From Flavobacteriales bacterium (GTDB lineage Bacteria > Bacteroidota > Bacteroidia > CAIKAF01): a DNA stretch of 64,000 bases. The notes under the pieces are model-generated. The model worked only from the letters and a program-made list of their open reading frames with translations, did no database searches and was not told where the DNA came from. The DNA lies in contig JANWKT010000024.1 of assembly GCA_025451235.1 (NCBI GenBank), positions 124,001 to 188,000 on the forward strand, written 5' to 3'. This document shows, piece after piece, positions 41,409-50,745 of the stretch (the stretch's first letter is position 1; the number at the start of each line of letters is the position of its first letter). The position numbers and the translations under genes were made by a program.

Positions 41409-41567
41409 AACGCAGGCCTTTGACCTGTGTTGACGAATGGTGTCCTTTCAGGACCAGTATAACTCATCAACGCCGAATTTTAAAGATGTCCACAATGCAC
41501 ATGATCAAACAACATAGGTCTAAGGCCCATGTTGAGAATATGGAAAAAAGAAAAGCCCTGAAAGGAC
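41409..41567. repeat. REP-like intergenic element with two copies each of two short hairpin modules
   Basis: Module A: aacgcagg-cctttga-cctgtgtt (41409-41431) and aacataggtctaaggcccatgtt (41511-41533, inverted). Module B: gtcct-ttc-aggac (41442-41454) and gccctgaaaggac (41555-41567, inverted). Confidence 0.75.
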
Positions 41568-41586
41568 GACATCAACTTCTCCCAAC

Positions 41587-43092
41587 TCACCTCAGATCAA
41601 ACACCCCTATCCTCTTATAGCTGAACATATAATATTTGAAATATGGTTTTAAATAATCCTTCTCATATTCCGATTCCTTAGAAATGATCAAAAATTTAGC
41701 TCCTCTTTTAATATGTTCATTTATGCTTTCTCCATCGTTATTGGTTTCCCTATAATTGGTAAATCCATATTGATCCATGGCCACCAGGGTAATATTCGGC
41801 GATGGATCAGGAATACTGATCACCAGGTCTTGTTGATGGACCCCATGTTCACGCAACAATTTTGTGAGTTCATTCAGGTCCTGGTTGTAGACCAGGTTAT
41901 TGTCAAAATGAAAATACCTTTCTTTGACTATAAGTCTTGTTTGAAATACCTGTAAGACCAACAGGCTGATCATCAATAATTGCAAGGCCCCCTTCAGAAC
42001 TTTGTTTCTGATACCACCTATCCCCTGCATAAAGACCAGCCCTAATACCACAACCACTGGTAACAATCCTATCCATAAATAATCATGCAACATGAACTGG
42101 CGGTACATCATCAGGAAAAAGAAAACTGACAATAGCAGAGAAGTCTTCAGCAAGATCAACATTTCGCTGGAAAGTTTTTTGGAAAAGAAAATACTACCTA
42201 TGCTACCAACTGCTATCCAGATCCAGACGACGTTTAAAAATACCTGGGGCAACCACCTGTTTTTTACCTCGTTCCATACGATGGGTTTTTCGGCGAAATA
42301 GGTATTCCAATAGGTACGGGTTTCAGTAAGGAAAATAAAAGGAGGATGGGTATGATCGAGCATAAATGCATACCGGTACCAGCTTACGATGATGAAAAAC
42401 GAAAGGATCAATCCACCTAATATTTTCAGTTGGAAATTTGTTCTTCCATGCAATACCATTTCTACCAGGATCACCGCTCCCCATGCACCCAGAAGAATAC
42501 CTGTGGTTAACTTGATCAGGGCCGCCAGGGTCAATACTGATAGGCCTATGGTGAACCAGATCATCTTCTTTGATTTTTTTGACTTGTAAGTAAGATAAAG
42601 TCCCACAACAGCTAAGGAGTATGCAGGTACATCGGGTAAAAAATTAATGGCATAGTAAATCAATATCGAGCCTGATGATAACAACAAAGCCATCAATGCA
42701 GACGAGATCGCATCTTTGGATACTTCGTAAAACAATAAATATAAAAAGACCAATCCGATGAAGAATGAAAAATAGATCAGGTATCTATAGTTCTTTGTGG
42801 AGGGGCCCAATATTTTATACACAATGGCAACTGCTCCATTGACCGCAGGAAATTCCCCTACTGCCAAACCAGTTCCATCGTTCTTAGCAAAATGGGTCCG
42901 GGGTTGGAAAAACCCGGATCTACCTTCATACATATTGTTGGTGATGGAGATGCAATCAGCTTGTCTCCAGGCATGATATGAGCCAAAGGGAAGTTGAGCA
43001 ATTTTCCTGACCATAAAAAAATGGCTCATGAGTATAAACCCAATGATCACGAGTCCAAAACCACCGGTTTTTTTTAATACATTCGTATCCAT
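41587..43092 (-). CDS. Multi-pass membrane protein, GT39/ArnT-like
   Basis: PFGSYHAWRQADCISITNNMYEGRSGFFQPRTHF...GEFPAVNGAVAIVYKILG and repeated TM segments. Confidence 0.7.
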   Translation of the reverse strand: MDTNVLKKTGGFGLVIIGFILMSHFFMVRKIAQLPFGSYHAWRQADCISITNNMYEGRSGFFQPRTHFAKNDGTGLAVGEFPAVNGAVAIVYKILGPSTKNYRYLIYFSFFIGLVFLYLLFYEVSKDAISSALMALLLSSGSILIYYAINFLPDVPAYSLAVVGLYLTYKSKKSKKMIWFTIGLSVLTLAALIKLTTGILLGAWGAVILVEMVLHGRTNFQLKILGGLILSFFIIVSWYRYAFMLDHTHPPFIFLTETRTYWNTYFAEKPIVWNEVKNRWLPQVFLNVVWIWIAVGSIGSIFFSKKLSSEMLILLKTSLLLSVFFFLMMYRQFMLHDYLWIGLLPVVVVLGLVFMQGIGGIRNKVLKGALQLLMISLLVLQVFQTRLIVKERYFHFDNNLVYNQDLNELTKLLREHGVHQQDLVISIPDPSPNITLVAMDQYGFTNYRETNNDGESINEHIKRGAKFLIISKESEYEKDYLKPYFKYYMFSYKRIGVFDLR

Positions 43093-43104
43093 ATTAAATC
43101 CAGT

Positions 43105-44187
43105 TTGAAATTAACAAATAAATTCAAAAGCCTGAACGTAATGCTGCATCCGCAGCATTTATATTATGCTCCTCAATGGCTGGTACTTGGAGTGAACAAT
43201 ATCTGCAACCTGCATTGCAAGATGTGTGATGTAGGTACACAAACCAACGAAACCAATTTTGCTGTAAACCTGGTGGGCACTCAACCCATGAATATGCCCC
43301 TGGAACTGATCAAGAAAATTTACGACCAGGCCGCCAGGCATTTCCCAACAACAAAAATGGGTTATGCATTTACTGAGCCATTGATCTATCCGCATTTAAT
43401 AGAGTCGCTGGAATATGCCGATCAAAAAAAGCTGTACACTTCGGTTACCACCAATGCCCTGAATTTAAAACAACATGCCGTTGATCTTTGCAAAGCCGGA
43501 TTAAATGATATCATGATCTCATTAGACGGACCTGAAGAGATCCATAATTATATCCGTGGACATAAAAATTCATTTCAGAGGGCCATCGATGGAATAGAAG
43601 TTTTATTGTCTCAACCCAAACGTCCTGAGATCTCTGTTTTTTGTGTGATCACCGAATGGAATACAGCCCATTTAAAAGCTTTTGTGGATTTCTTTAAGGA
43701 TTATCCGTTGAAACACCTGGGATTCATGCATACTAATTTTACCCCGGCACCTATTGCAGCTCATCATAATAGCCAATGGGGGCATGTATATCCCGCCACG
43801 GTTTCCAATATTGCGGAGACCCATGTGGAAGTAACCAACCTGGAAGAATTATGGGAGCAGATCGTACTTATTAAAAAAATAAATTATCCCTTCCCGGTCC
43901 GTTTCTCTCCTGAAATAAAAACAAAAGAAGATGTAGAAATATTTTACTTACAACCTGAGAAGCTGATCGGAAAAAGATGTAACGATGCTTTTTCGAACAT
44001 CATGATCAAAAGTGATGGATCGGTGATCCCTGCTCATGGGAGATGTTATAATATAACGGCAGGTAATTTATACCAGGAAGATCTACAAGAGATCTGGAAC
44101 TCAAAAATACTCGGCCGGTTCCGCAAAGACCTCATGAAGGCAGGAGGATTGCTCCCCGCCTGTTCCAGGTGTTGTTCTGCTTTTTAA
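43105..44187 (+). CDS. Radical SAM protein with SPASM-like C-terminus
   Basis: NNICNLHCKMCDVGTQ (CxxxCxxC), GLNDIMISLDGPEEIHNYIRG, C-terminal RCNDAFSNIMIKSDGSVIPAHGRCYNITAGNLYQEDLQEIWNS...CSRCCSAF. Confidence 0.9.
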   Translation: MKLTNKFKSLNVMLHPQHLYYAPQWLVLGVNNICNLHCKMCDVGTQTNETNFAVNLVGTQPMNMPLELIKKIYDQAARHFPTTKMGYAFTEPLIYPHLIESLEYADQKKLYTSVTTNALNLKQHAVDLCKAGLNDIMISLDGPEEIHNYIRGHKNSFQRAIDGIEVLLSQPKRPEISVFCVITEWNTAHLKAFVDFFKDYPLKHLGFMHTNFTPAPIAAHHNSQWGHVYPATVSNIAETHVEVTNLEELWEQIVLIKKINYPFPVRFSPEIKTKEDVEIFYLQPEKLIGKRCNDAFSNIMIKSDGSVIPAHGRCYNITAGNLYQEDLQEIWNSKILGRFRKDLMKAGGLLPACSRCCSAF

Positions 44188-44317
44188 CATTGGCTGAATA
44201 TATGCCTGAAGTGTTGGAAACTGTCCAGAAAAATTTTAGAAAGCGCATAGAATTTTTAAGTGTAGAATTCCTTACATAATTCACACTCCTGATCTTAAAT
44301 CCTACTAACTCATCCCC

Positions 44318-44340
44318 AAAAACAGTTAAACCTGTTTTTT
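44318..44340 (+). terminator. Possible weak rho-independent terminator
   Basis: aaaaacag-ttaaac-ctgtttttt; AT-rich stem. Confidence 0.4.
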
Positions 44341-44399
44341 ATCATGAGTCAGCCGGAAGGAATGTCGTAACTTGTACTACAGTTAATTTTAGGGGCGAA

Positions 44400-45104
44400 A
44401 TGGATAGCAAAGGCATAATATTTATTCACGGGGCGGGATTGGGAAATTTTGTCTGGAATGGAATGAAAGGGAAAATGGATATTCCAGCCATGGCGGTAGA
44501 TTTTCCCAATAGGAAAAAAGGGGCCAAGGCCAATCTTCATTTACACTTCAAGACCTATGTGGATATGATCTCACGTCATGTTGAAAAATTGAATGTGGAG
44601 AAACTCATTTTTGTGGTACATTCAATCGGAGGTTGTGTCGGTTTAAAGGTAGCCGATATTTTTAAAGATAAACTGGCTGGTTTCGTAGGTATTAGCGCCG
44701 CTATTCCCAAAAATGGAAATTCATTTATTTCCTGTTTGCCCTTTCCTAAAAACATTATTGTACCCCTCATGATGAAGTTTGCTGGGACTAGACCTTCCAG
44801 AAAGATCATTGAAGAGCAATTATGTAACGACCTTACTCCAGAACAGAGAAAAATGGTGGTAACCACTTTTACTCCTGAATCCATGGCTTTATATATAGAA
44901 AAATGCGAAGCCAGGATACCCGAAACAAATCGGATGTATATTAAACTCACCGATGATAAAACCTTGTCACCGGCTATGCAAGAGAAAATGATCCAAAACC
45001 TCAAACCACAACAAATTGCTACCATTCAAAGCGGGCATCTGGCTATGTTGAGTCATCCCGAAGAGCTGGCCAGGTTGTTAAATGAGTTTTCGAAGGAAGT
45101 ATAA
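44400..45104 (+). CDS. Alpha/beta hydrolase
   Basis: GIIFIHGAGLGNFVWNGM, nucleophile elbow VVHSIGGCVG, C-terminal His in IQSGHLAMLSHPEELA. Confidence 0.85.
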   Translation: MDSKGIIFIHGAGLGNFVWNGMKGKMDIPAMAVDFPNRKKGAKANLHLHFKTYVDMISRHVEKLNVEKLIFVVHSIGGCVGLKVADIFKDKLAGFVGISAAIPKNGNSFISCLPFPKNIIVPLMMKFAGTRPSRKIIEEQLCNDLTPEQRKMVVTTFTPESMALYIEKCEARIPETNRMYIKLTDDKTLSPAMQEKMIQNLKPQQIATIQSGHLAMLSHPEELARLLNEFSKEV

Positions 45105-45134
45105 TATTTCCACTCAATCAATAAATATCACATT

Positions 45135-46103
45135 TTGCTTTTGCAAGGTCCCAATTCATTATATTTGAATAACCTAAAAGGCATGAGATCTCATCTATCA
45201 AAAAGTTTTAGTATTCTTCTTGTTTGTATTCTTGTTTTATCTTCCTGCTCTCAAAAAAAGAAAGCAAAATCCTCCTTGCTTTTTCCTTATCATGAGAAAA
45301 ACTTTACTATTCTTCCCGGGCAAAGGAATAAGGTGGGTTATTTGGATGTTGACCGCTATAAGGTAATTGATGCAAAGTTCTTAAGTGCACGACCATTTAC
45401 CGAAGGGCTTGGATGTGTTTCGATCATTAAAGATAAACATGTCTTATATGGATTTATTGATAGTACCGGTAACTATGTAATTGAGCCGATTTATGTAACT
45501 GCCAGACCTTTTCATAACGGGAGAGCCCTGGTAAGCACAGGTGGTGGTAAATATGGGTTCATTGATAAAACAGGTAAACAGGTCACTCCCATGATATTTT
45601 CGCTGGGGACCAGCGATTATATAGATGGAACATGCATAGCTTATACTACAGAACGTATGCAACCTGCATCCGGGTTTGAAAGATTCATTACAGCCGTTTT
45701 TACATTAGGACTTGCAGATGCTCCTGACAAACCGGTTTATAATTGTTATCAACTGGATCTTTCGGGCAATGCCATCCCCATTGATTCCAATACCATGTCG
45801 ACCCACCATGCCGATTACCACGAACTGAGAAAACAAAATAGTTTGGTTCGGTATTACGACAAAACCAAAGGGGGTTTATGTGGTTTTAAAAAGGTCAACC
45901 TGGATGAATACAATGATAATCCTGCCAATGATGAAGAGGTGGGTAAAATTGTGATAGAAGCTGATTTTACGTTCGCCAATGATTTCGAATATGGCTATTC
46001 GGCTGTTTGGTTTAAGAATGGTGACCGGGGTTATATAGATACTACCGGAAAAGTAGTGGTTCGCTTTACAGATGCTATTTCCAAATTTCACAAAAAACGC
46101 TGA
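45135..46103 (+). CDS. WG-repeat lipoprotein
   Basis: LYGFIDSTGNYVIEPIYVTARPFHNGRALVSTGGGKYGFIDKTGKQVTP; lipobox LSSCSQKKK. Likely start is the internal ATG at 45183. Confidence 0.85.
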   Translation: MLLQGPNSLYLNNLKGMRSHLSKSFSILLVCILVLSSCSQKKKAKSSLLFPYHEKNFTILPGQRNKVGYLDVDRYKVIDAKFLSARPFTEGLGCVSIIKDKHVLYGFIDSTGNYVIEPIYVTARPFHNGRALVSTGGGKYGFIDKTGKQVTPMIFSLGTSDYIDGTCIAYTTERMQPASGFERFITAVFTLGLADAPDKPVYNCYQLDLSGNAIPIDSNTMSTHHADYHELRKQNSLVRYYDKTKGGLCGFKKVNLDEYNDNPANDEEVGKIVIEADFTFANDFEYGYSAVWFKNGDRGYIDTTGKVVVRFTDAISKFHKKR

Positions 46104-46122
46104 AGCTCTCCATTCATCTTTT

Positions 46123-46166
46123 GTGGATTCCCAGCTCCTCCCAGCGCAGGCTGGGATAAGATCCAC
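46123..46166. repeat. Short intergenic palindrome
   Basis: gtggat-tcccagc ... gctggga-taag-atccac. Confidence 0.55.
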
Positions 46167-46221
46167 TGACAGGAAACAATATAAATTATTAAGCCATAAA
46201 AAAAATAATTAGTTTTAGAGC

Positions 46222-47406
46222 ATGAAGAAGTCGTATTTCTTAATCTTGATCTTGCTGATTGGCTGGGGCTGTGGTCATACCATCAAACCGGAAAAAGGAA
46301 TTGATGAAAAGGAAAAGGCAAGAAAGCAGGAAAAATTAGAAAATTTTTTACGCTATTATGAATCGGTACTTCAAACCAATTTATACGCATCGGGTTGTCC
46401 GGGGGCTGCGGTGGCCATTGTAAAGGACAGTTCCATTATTTATTTAAAGGGATTTGGAGTGAAGGATATCAATACTTCTGATCCCATTGATGAAAATACG
46501 GTGTTCAGGATCGGTAGTTTATCCAAAGGTTTTACAGCAGTGATGGTTTCTTTATTGGTAAAAAAAGGTCTGCTGAACTGGGAGGATAAAGTGGTGGATT
46601 ATGTCCCTTATTTTGAATTGAAAGATACCGCCCAAACCAAACGCATTCAAATCAAACATCTCTTATCCCATAGCACCGGGCTTCCAAGACATAGCCTGAT
46701 AGAATTGATAGAAGAAGGAGAAACCATGCAGGAAATGATCCCCAAACTAAAAAGGGTAAAACTGGAAGGAAAAGAGGGAGAATTTTTCGGATACCAAAAC
46801 ATTACTTTCTCGATCATTCAGGAGATCATTGAAACAAAAACGAATAAAAGTCTGCAGACATGGATCCAGGAAGAAATATTCAACAAGGCCGGAATGAAAC
46901 ATGCCTCGATGAGTTATGCGGATCTGATGGCGGAGTCCAATAAATCCATGCCACATGAAAGAAATTCGAAAAAAGAATGGCAGGTAAGGGCTATCCATGA
47001 TAAATATTATAATACCGGAGCTGCCGGTGGTGTGAATGCTTCCATTGCCGACATGGCACAATGGTTGCTGGTTTTATTGGGAAACCGGCCTGATATTGTT
47101 CCCGCGGGAAGCCTGGATTTTATTTTTACTCCCTTTATTCAACATGAAGGGATTGAATATTTCGATGGCTGGAGTGGAGTAAGTCAATCTGCTTATGGGA
47201 TGGGTTGGAGAGTGCTTCAATACCAGGGCAGCAAAGTGGTTTGCCATGGTGGTTTTGTAAATGATTATAGAGCCGAGATAGCAGTGGATATGGAAAATAA
47301 GATCGGGGTATGTTTTTTATTCAATGCGCAGAACTATTATGCAAGAGTGGCGGTGCCCAATTTTTTAGATACCTATTATATGTACGAAAGTTTGGCGGAA
47401 GAGTGA
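46222..47406 (+). CDS. Serine hydrolase, beta-lactamase/class C-like lipoprotein
   Basis: FRIGSLSKGFTAVMVSLLVKKG (SxxK), IKHLLSHSTGLPRH, YQNITFSIIQEIIE, VCHGGFVNDYRAEIAVD. Confidence 0.92.
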   Translation: MKKSYFLILILLIGWGCGHTIKPEKGIDEKEKARKQEKLENFLRYYESVLQTNLYASGCPGAAVAIVKDSSIIYLKGFGVKDINTSDPIDENTVFRIGSLSKGFTAVMVSLLVKKGLLNWEDKVVDYVPYFELKDTAQTKRIQIKHLLSHSTGLPRHSLIELIEEGETMQEMIPKLKRVKLEGKEGEFFGYQNITFSIIQEIIETKTNKSLQTWIQEEIFNKAGMKHASMSYADLMAESNKSMPHERNSKKEWQVRAIHDKYYNTGAAGGVNASIADMAQWLLVLLGNRPDIVPAGSLDFIFTPFIQHEGIEYFDGWSGVSQSAYGMGWRVLQYQGSKVVCHGGFVNDYRAEIAVDMENKIGVCFLFNAQNYYARVAVPNFLDTYYMYESLAEE

Positions 47407-47413
47407 GGTTGAT

Positions 47414-47572
47414 TTAAAACAAGGTATAAATAAACGACCCCACCACGGATGACTCCGATATCACCAGCACAATACCCATGAATACAAACACCACAATAAT
47501 GGGGATGAGCCAGAATTTCCGCCTGGTCCAAAGATATTTCATTAATTGAAAGAAGACCCTGAATCTTTCCAT
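47414..47572 (-). CDS. 52-aa DUF5989/SxtK-like membrane protein
   Basis: Own reverse-strand translation: MERFRVFFQLMKYLWTRRKFWLIPIIVVFVFMGIVLVISESSVVGSFIYTLF; below the ORF-track length cutoff; TAATG 1-nt overlap with the upstream SxtJ-like gene. Confidence 0.88.
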   Translation of the reverse strand: MERFRVFFQLMKYLWTRRKFWLIPIIVVFVFMGIVLVISESSVVGSFIYTLF

Positions 47573-47982
47573 TATCCCATGTTTTGATAATCCTTGTTGA
47601 TGTACATTTTCTTTGACCAGTTAGAGGAAGTCTCTTCCTTCTTCTTTGTAAATAAATGTACAATAAAAAATACAGGAGATAAAATAAGGAAATAAACAAT
47701 GATCATTAAACCATAAAAAATCAACTTGCCTACCAACCCCGAAACTGTTAACCAGCATTTCAATATAAAATCCCCCCAAAAATCAATGACAATAAAAGAA
47801 ACCAGGAAGAAAAGAATGGTGTATACTTCCCATTGATATTCTGTAAAGGGCACATGAACACTGATATACCTGGAGCGATAATAGAGAACCGCCAATACCA
47901 ACAATATCAGGGAAAAATAGAACCTGTCTATTATCCGGATTTTTTTAGCCCATATAGATTGGAAGAAATTAGTCGGCGGCAT
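47572..47982 (-). CDS. SxtJ-like membrane protein
   Basis: 136 aa, several TM segments, C-terminal NWSKKMY; position directly after a carbamoyltransferase and before a DUF5989-like gene. Confidence 0.72.
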   Translation of the reverse strand: MPPTNFFQSIWAKKIRIIDRFYFSLILLVLAVLYYRSRYISVHVPFTEYQWEVYTILFFLVSFIVIDFWGDFILKCWLTVSGLVGKLIFYGLMIIVYFLILSPVFFIVHLFTKKKEETSSNWSKKMYINKDYQNMG

Positions 47983-49714
47983 AGTTTACAGGTTTAATGA
48001 TATGTTTTAGTTTTTCGGTATCTGCATTTTTCTCCAACATTATCTCCGCATTGAACACCAGAATATCAATGTCTGTATATAAAAAGGTCCTCAAAGCATC
48101 AATAGGTGATTCAACAATGGGTTCACCTCTTATATTGAAAGATGTATTGATCAGGGCAGGACAACCTGTTAGCTGGTAAAAAGCTTCTACCAACTCAAAT
48201 CCCTTCGAATTCAATTCCTTTGAAACCAACTGTATCCTGGCTGTCCCATCTTGGTGAATAACGGCCGGCATCAGATCCAGGGCTCCCGGTTTTGCTTTTG
48301 CAGTTACCATCATGGTATCATAATTGGCAGGATGCAAATCGAATAGTTCGTGGGCTGCTCCCTCTAATACAATAGGTGCAAAAGGGCGAAAAGATTCACG
48401 CAATTTGATCTTTTCATTGAGAATATCTTTCATTTCCGGCTTTCTAGGATCGGCAAGAATGGAACGATTTCCCAAAGCACGAGGTCCAAACTCCATGCGG
48501 TGGTTGAACCAGCCTATGATCCTCCCGGCTGCTAGTTTTTCAGCTATGATTGCTGTAGTATTTTCAGAAACGGTATAGGGTATCTGTAATTGATCCAATT
48601 GTTCAAGAATGATTGCGCTACTAAAAGAGTTACCTATATAAACCGGAGAGTGAACGACTGGAGTTTTTTCTTTTTGAAGATATCCATGCCATCCCAGGTA
48701 GGCTGCACCCACTGCAGATCCCGCATCACCAGGGCAAGGATAGAAATATTGATTTTTAAAAATCCCCGACTCTACTATTTTCTGGTTGAGTTTACAATTC
48801 AAGGCAACACCGCCGGTAAAAACGATGTTCTCCTTTTGGGTAAGAGATTTTGTGCATTCAACCAATTTCAACACCAATTCTTCTAATACGATCTGAATAG
48901 AGGCCGCCATGTCAATATAAAAAGGATCCATTTCGGACTCAGGATGTCTTGCCGGTTTTCCAAAAAGGGCGATGAACTTTTTATTGATCATGTTAAGTCC
49001 TTCCGAATAATTGAAATATTTCATATTCAACCGATACGACCCATCGGAATACGATTGGATCAAATGGTCGTAGATCTTTTGTTGATGAACAGGTTTTCCA
49101 TAAGGTGCCAGACCCATCAACTTATACTCTCCACTATTCACTTTGAATCCGCAATACTGGGTAAAGGCTGAATATAAAAGACCCAGGGAATGAGGATAGT
49201 TCTGCTCTTGCAAAACAGTGATCTTGTTTCCTTCAGCCATAGATAAAGTGGTGGTGGCATACTCTCCTACCCCATCCAATGTAAGGATGGCAGCATTGTC
49301 CATTCCTGAGGAATAATAAGCTGCGGCGGCATGGGATTCATGGTGGGAAGCATACAAGATCTTGCCTTTGTATTTGAGCTTCTTCTTGATCTCAGCACTT
49401 ATCCATAGCCTGTTCTTTACCCAAAGAGGAATGGCCTTTGAAAATTGAGGAAAGCTGAAAGGAATATGATAAGTAACCGTATCCAAGATCCGTTCGAATT
49501 TCCAAAAAGGTTTTTCGTAATACACAATGAGATCAATGTCAGCAATAGAGATACCAGCGGTTTCCAAGCACTTAAGGATGGCCAATTGGGGAAAAGACCG
49601 ATCATGTTTTATACGGCTCAACCTTTCTTCCTGGATAGCTACTATGATCCTTCCATCTTGCAGAAGAGCAGCAGAAGAATCATGATAATAAGCGGATATC
49701 CCTAGTATATACAT
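47969..49714 (-). CDS. NodU/CmcH-family carbamoyltransferase
   Basis: MYILGISAYYHDSSAALLQDGRIIVAIQEERLSRIKHDRSFP; ASHHESHAAAAYYSS; NIVFTGGVALNCKLNQKI; MEFGPRALGNRSILADPRKPEMKDILNEKIKLRESFRPFAPIV; ALINTSFNIRGEPIVESP. Confidence 0.95.
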   Translation of the reverse strand: MYILGISAYYHDSSAALLQDGRIIVAIQEERLSRIKHDRSFPQLAILKCLETAGISIADIDLIVYYEKPFWKFERILDTVTYHIPFSFPQFSKAIPLWVKNRLWISAEIKKKLKYKGKILYASHHESHAAAAYYSSGMDNAAILTLDGVGEYATTTLSMAEGNKITVLQEQNYPHSLGLLYSAFTQYCGFKVNSGEYKLMGLAPYGKPVHQQKIYDHLIQSYSDGSYRLNMKYFNYSEGLNMINKKFIALFGKPARHPESEMDPFYIDMAASIQIVLEELVLKLVECTKSLTQKENIVFTGGVALNCKLNQKIVESGIFKNQYFYPCPGDAGSAVGAAYLGWHGYLQKEKTPVVHSPVYIGNSFSSAIILEQLDQLQIPYTVSENTTAIIAEKLAAGRIIGWFNHRMEFGPRALGNRSILADPRKPEMKDILNEKIKLRESFRPFAPIVLEGAAHELFDLHPANYDTMMVTAKAKPGALDLMPAVIHQDGTARIQLVSKELNSKGFELVEAFYQLTGCPALINTSFNIRGEPIVESPIDALRTFLYTDIDILVFNAEIMLEKNADTEKLKHIIKPVNYAAD

Positions 49715-49731
49715 CTAAAAAGTATCTTTCT

Positions 49732-50745
49732 TCATGAATGAGCCATCAAGTATTTGATATGGTTCAACAAAAAATCACCTAACAATCGTTGACCATGGTC
49801 GTTTAAATGAGGATCGTTGGGATAATAAACGGGATCTGTTACACTCATGGAACGAAAAACATCCAAGGGATCCACCACTGTAAACCCAAGTTCCTGGCAA
49901 AGCTCATTGATCCTTATATAAAGAGGGTAATCCTGCGGTTGGATGCGATACAATGGGTTATCAAATTGAGCACCCAGTTGAATATGGTTATTGAATTCCA
50001 TATCCGAAATTTGGGAAGGATGAGGCAGCAAGAGAAATATTTTTTTTGTCCCTGGCTTCAAACCCTTCACCATTTTCCTAAATTTCCTTTCAAATACTTT
50101 CCAATCCTTTTCTCTTCCCTTTTCCAGGAACAATGTATTTTCAATCAAACCAGGTTCTGCACGATAGTTAAGCTTCTCCCTTTTTGAATAAGTGTTGACT
50201 GAAAAAATACTGCCGTTTTCTTTAGGCCGCTCATTTCCTCCAGCATCATCATAATAATTATAACGAACCCCGGCAAACCTAAAATTCAGATAAGGAATGC
50301 ATAGCAATCTATCCGACATCCACCAATATGTTTTTCTGGTAAAGGAAATATTGGATGAAATAGGATGAGAAATATCAAACAGGTCATTACCTACATAAAA
50401 CTGGTAGACAAAAATATCAGGTTCAAATCGATGGATCCTGCCAGGCATATAAATGGAATGTTGCAATATTCCAGTACCAGGCACAGCAGCATTGATCACG
50501 GCATGCTCCGGCATATTAGTCCTGAGGGTGGTTATATAGGATGCGGGGGAGGCAGTATAGGAATCACCACAAACCAAGATCTTCTTTTTATTCGAATGTA
50601 AGATTTCCCGGGTGTTTAATGATTTGAGTTCTGCTTTGTAAAAATCAAACCATTGAAACCTATAAGATATTTCGAGGGTTGCTATGCATAGCAAGATCGT
50701 AATAAGGACAATACTGATGGTATTAATGACCTTCTTGCGTTTCAT
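49732..50745 (-). CDS. SGNH/GDSL-like hydrolase family protein with N-terminal TM anchor
   Basis: ILVCGDSYTASPASYITTL near the N-terminus, C-terminal DPVYYPNDPHLNDHGQRLLGDFLLNHI. Confidence 0.8.
   Translation of the reverse strand: MKRKKVINTISIVLITILLCIATLEISYRFQWFDFYKAELKSLNTREILHSNKKKILVCGDSYTASPASYITTLRTNMPEHAVINAAVPGTGILQHSIYMPGRIHRFEPDIFVYQFYVGNDLFDISHPISSNISFTRKTYWWMSDRLLCIPYLNFRFAGVRYNYYDDAGGNERPKENGSIFSVNTYSKREKLNYRAEPGLIENTLFLEKGREKDWKVFERKFRKMVKGLKPGTKKIFLLLPHPSQISDMEFNNHIQLGAQFDNPLYRIQPQDYPLYIRINELCQELGFTVVDPLDVFRSMSVTDPVYYPNDPHLNDHGQRLLGDFLLNHIKYLMAHS

Noticed and set aside
41420-41620. 66-aa ORF across the REP-like intergenic element
   Set aside because: Overlaps the hairpin modules and the 3' end of the next gene; composition and lack of motifs suggest a chance ORF.
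47376-47699. 107-aa ORF on the minus strand near the SxtJ-like gene
   Set aside because: Out of frame with both the SxtJ-like and DUF5989-like genes, which explain the same DNA better.
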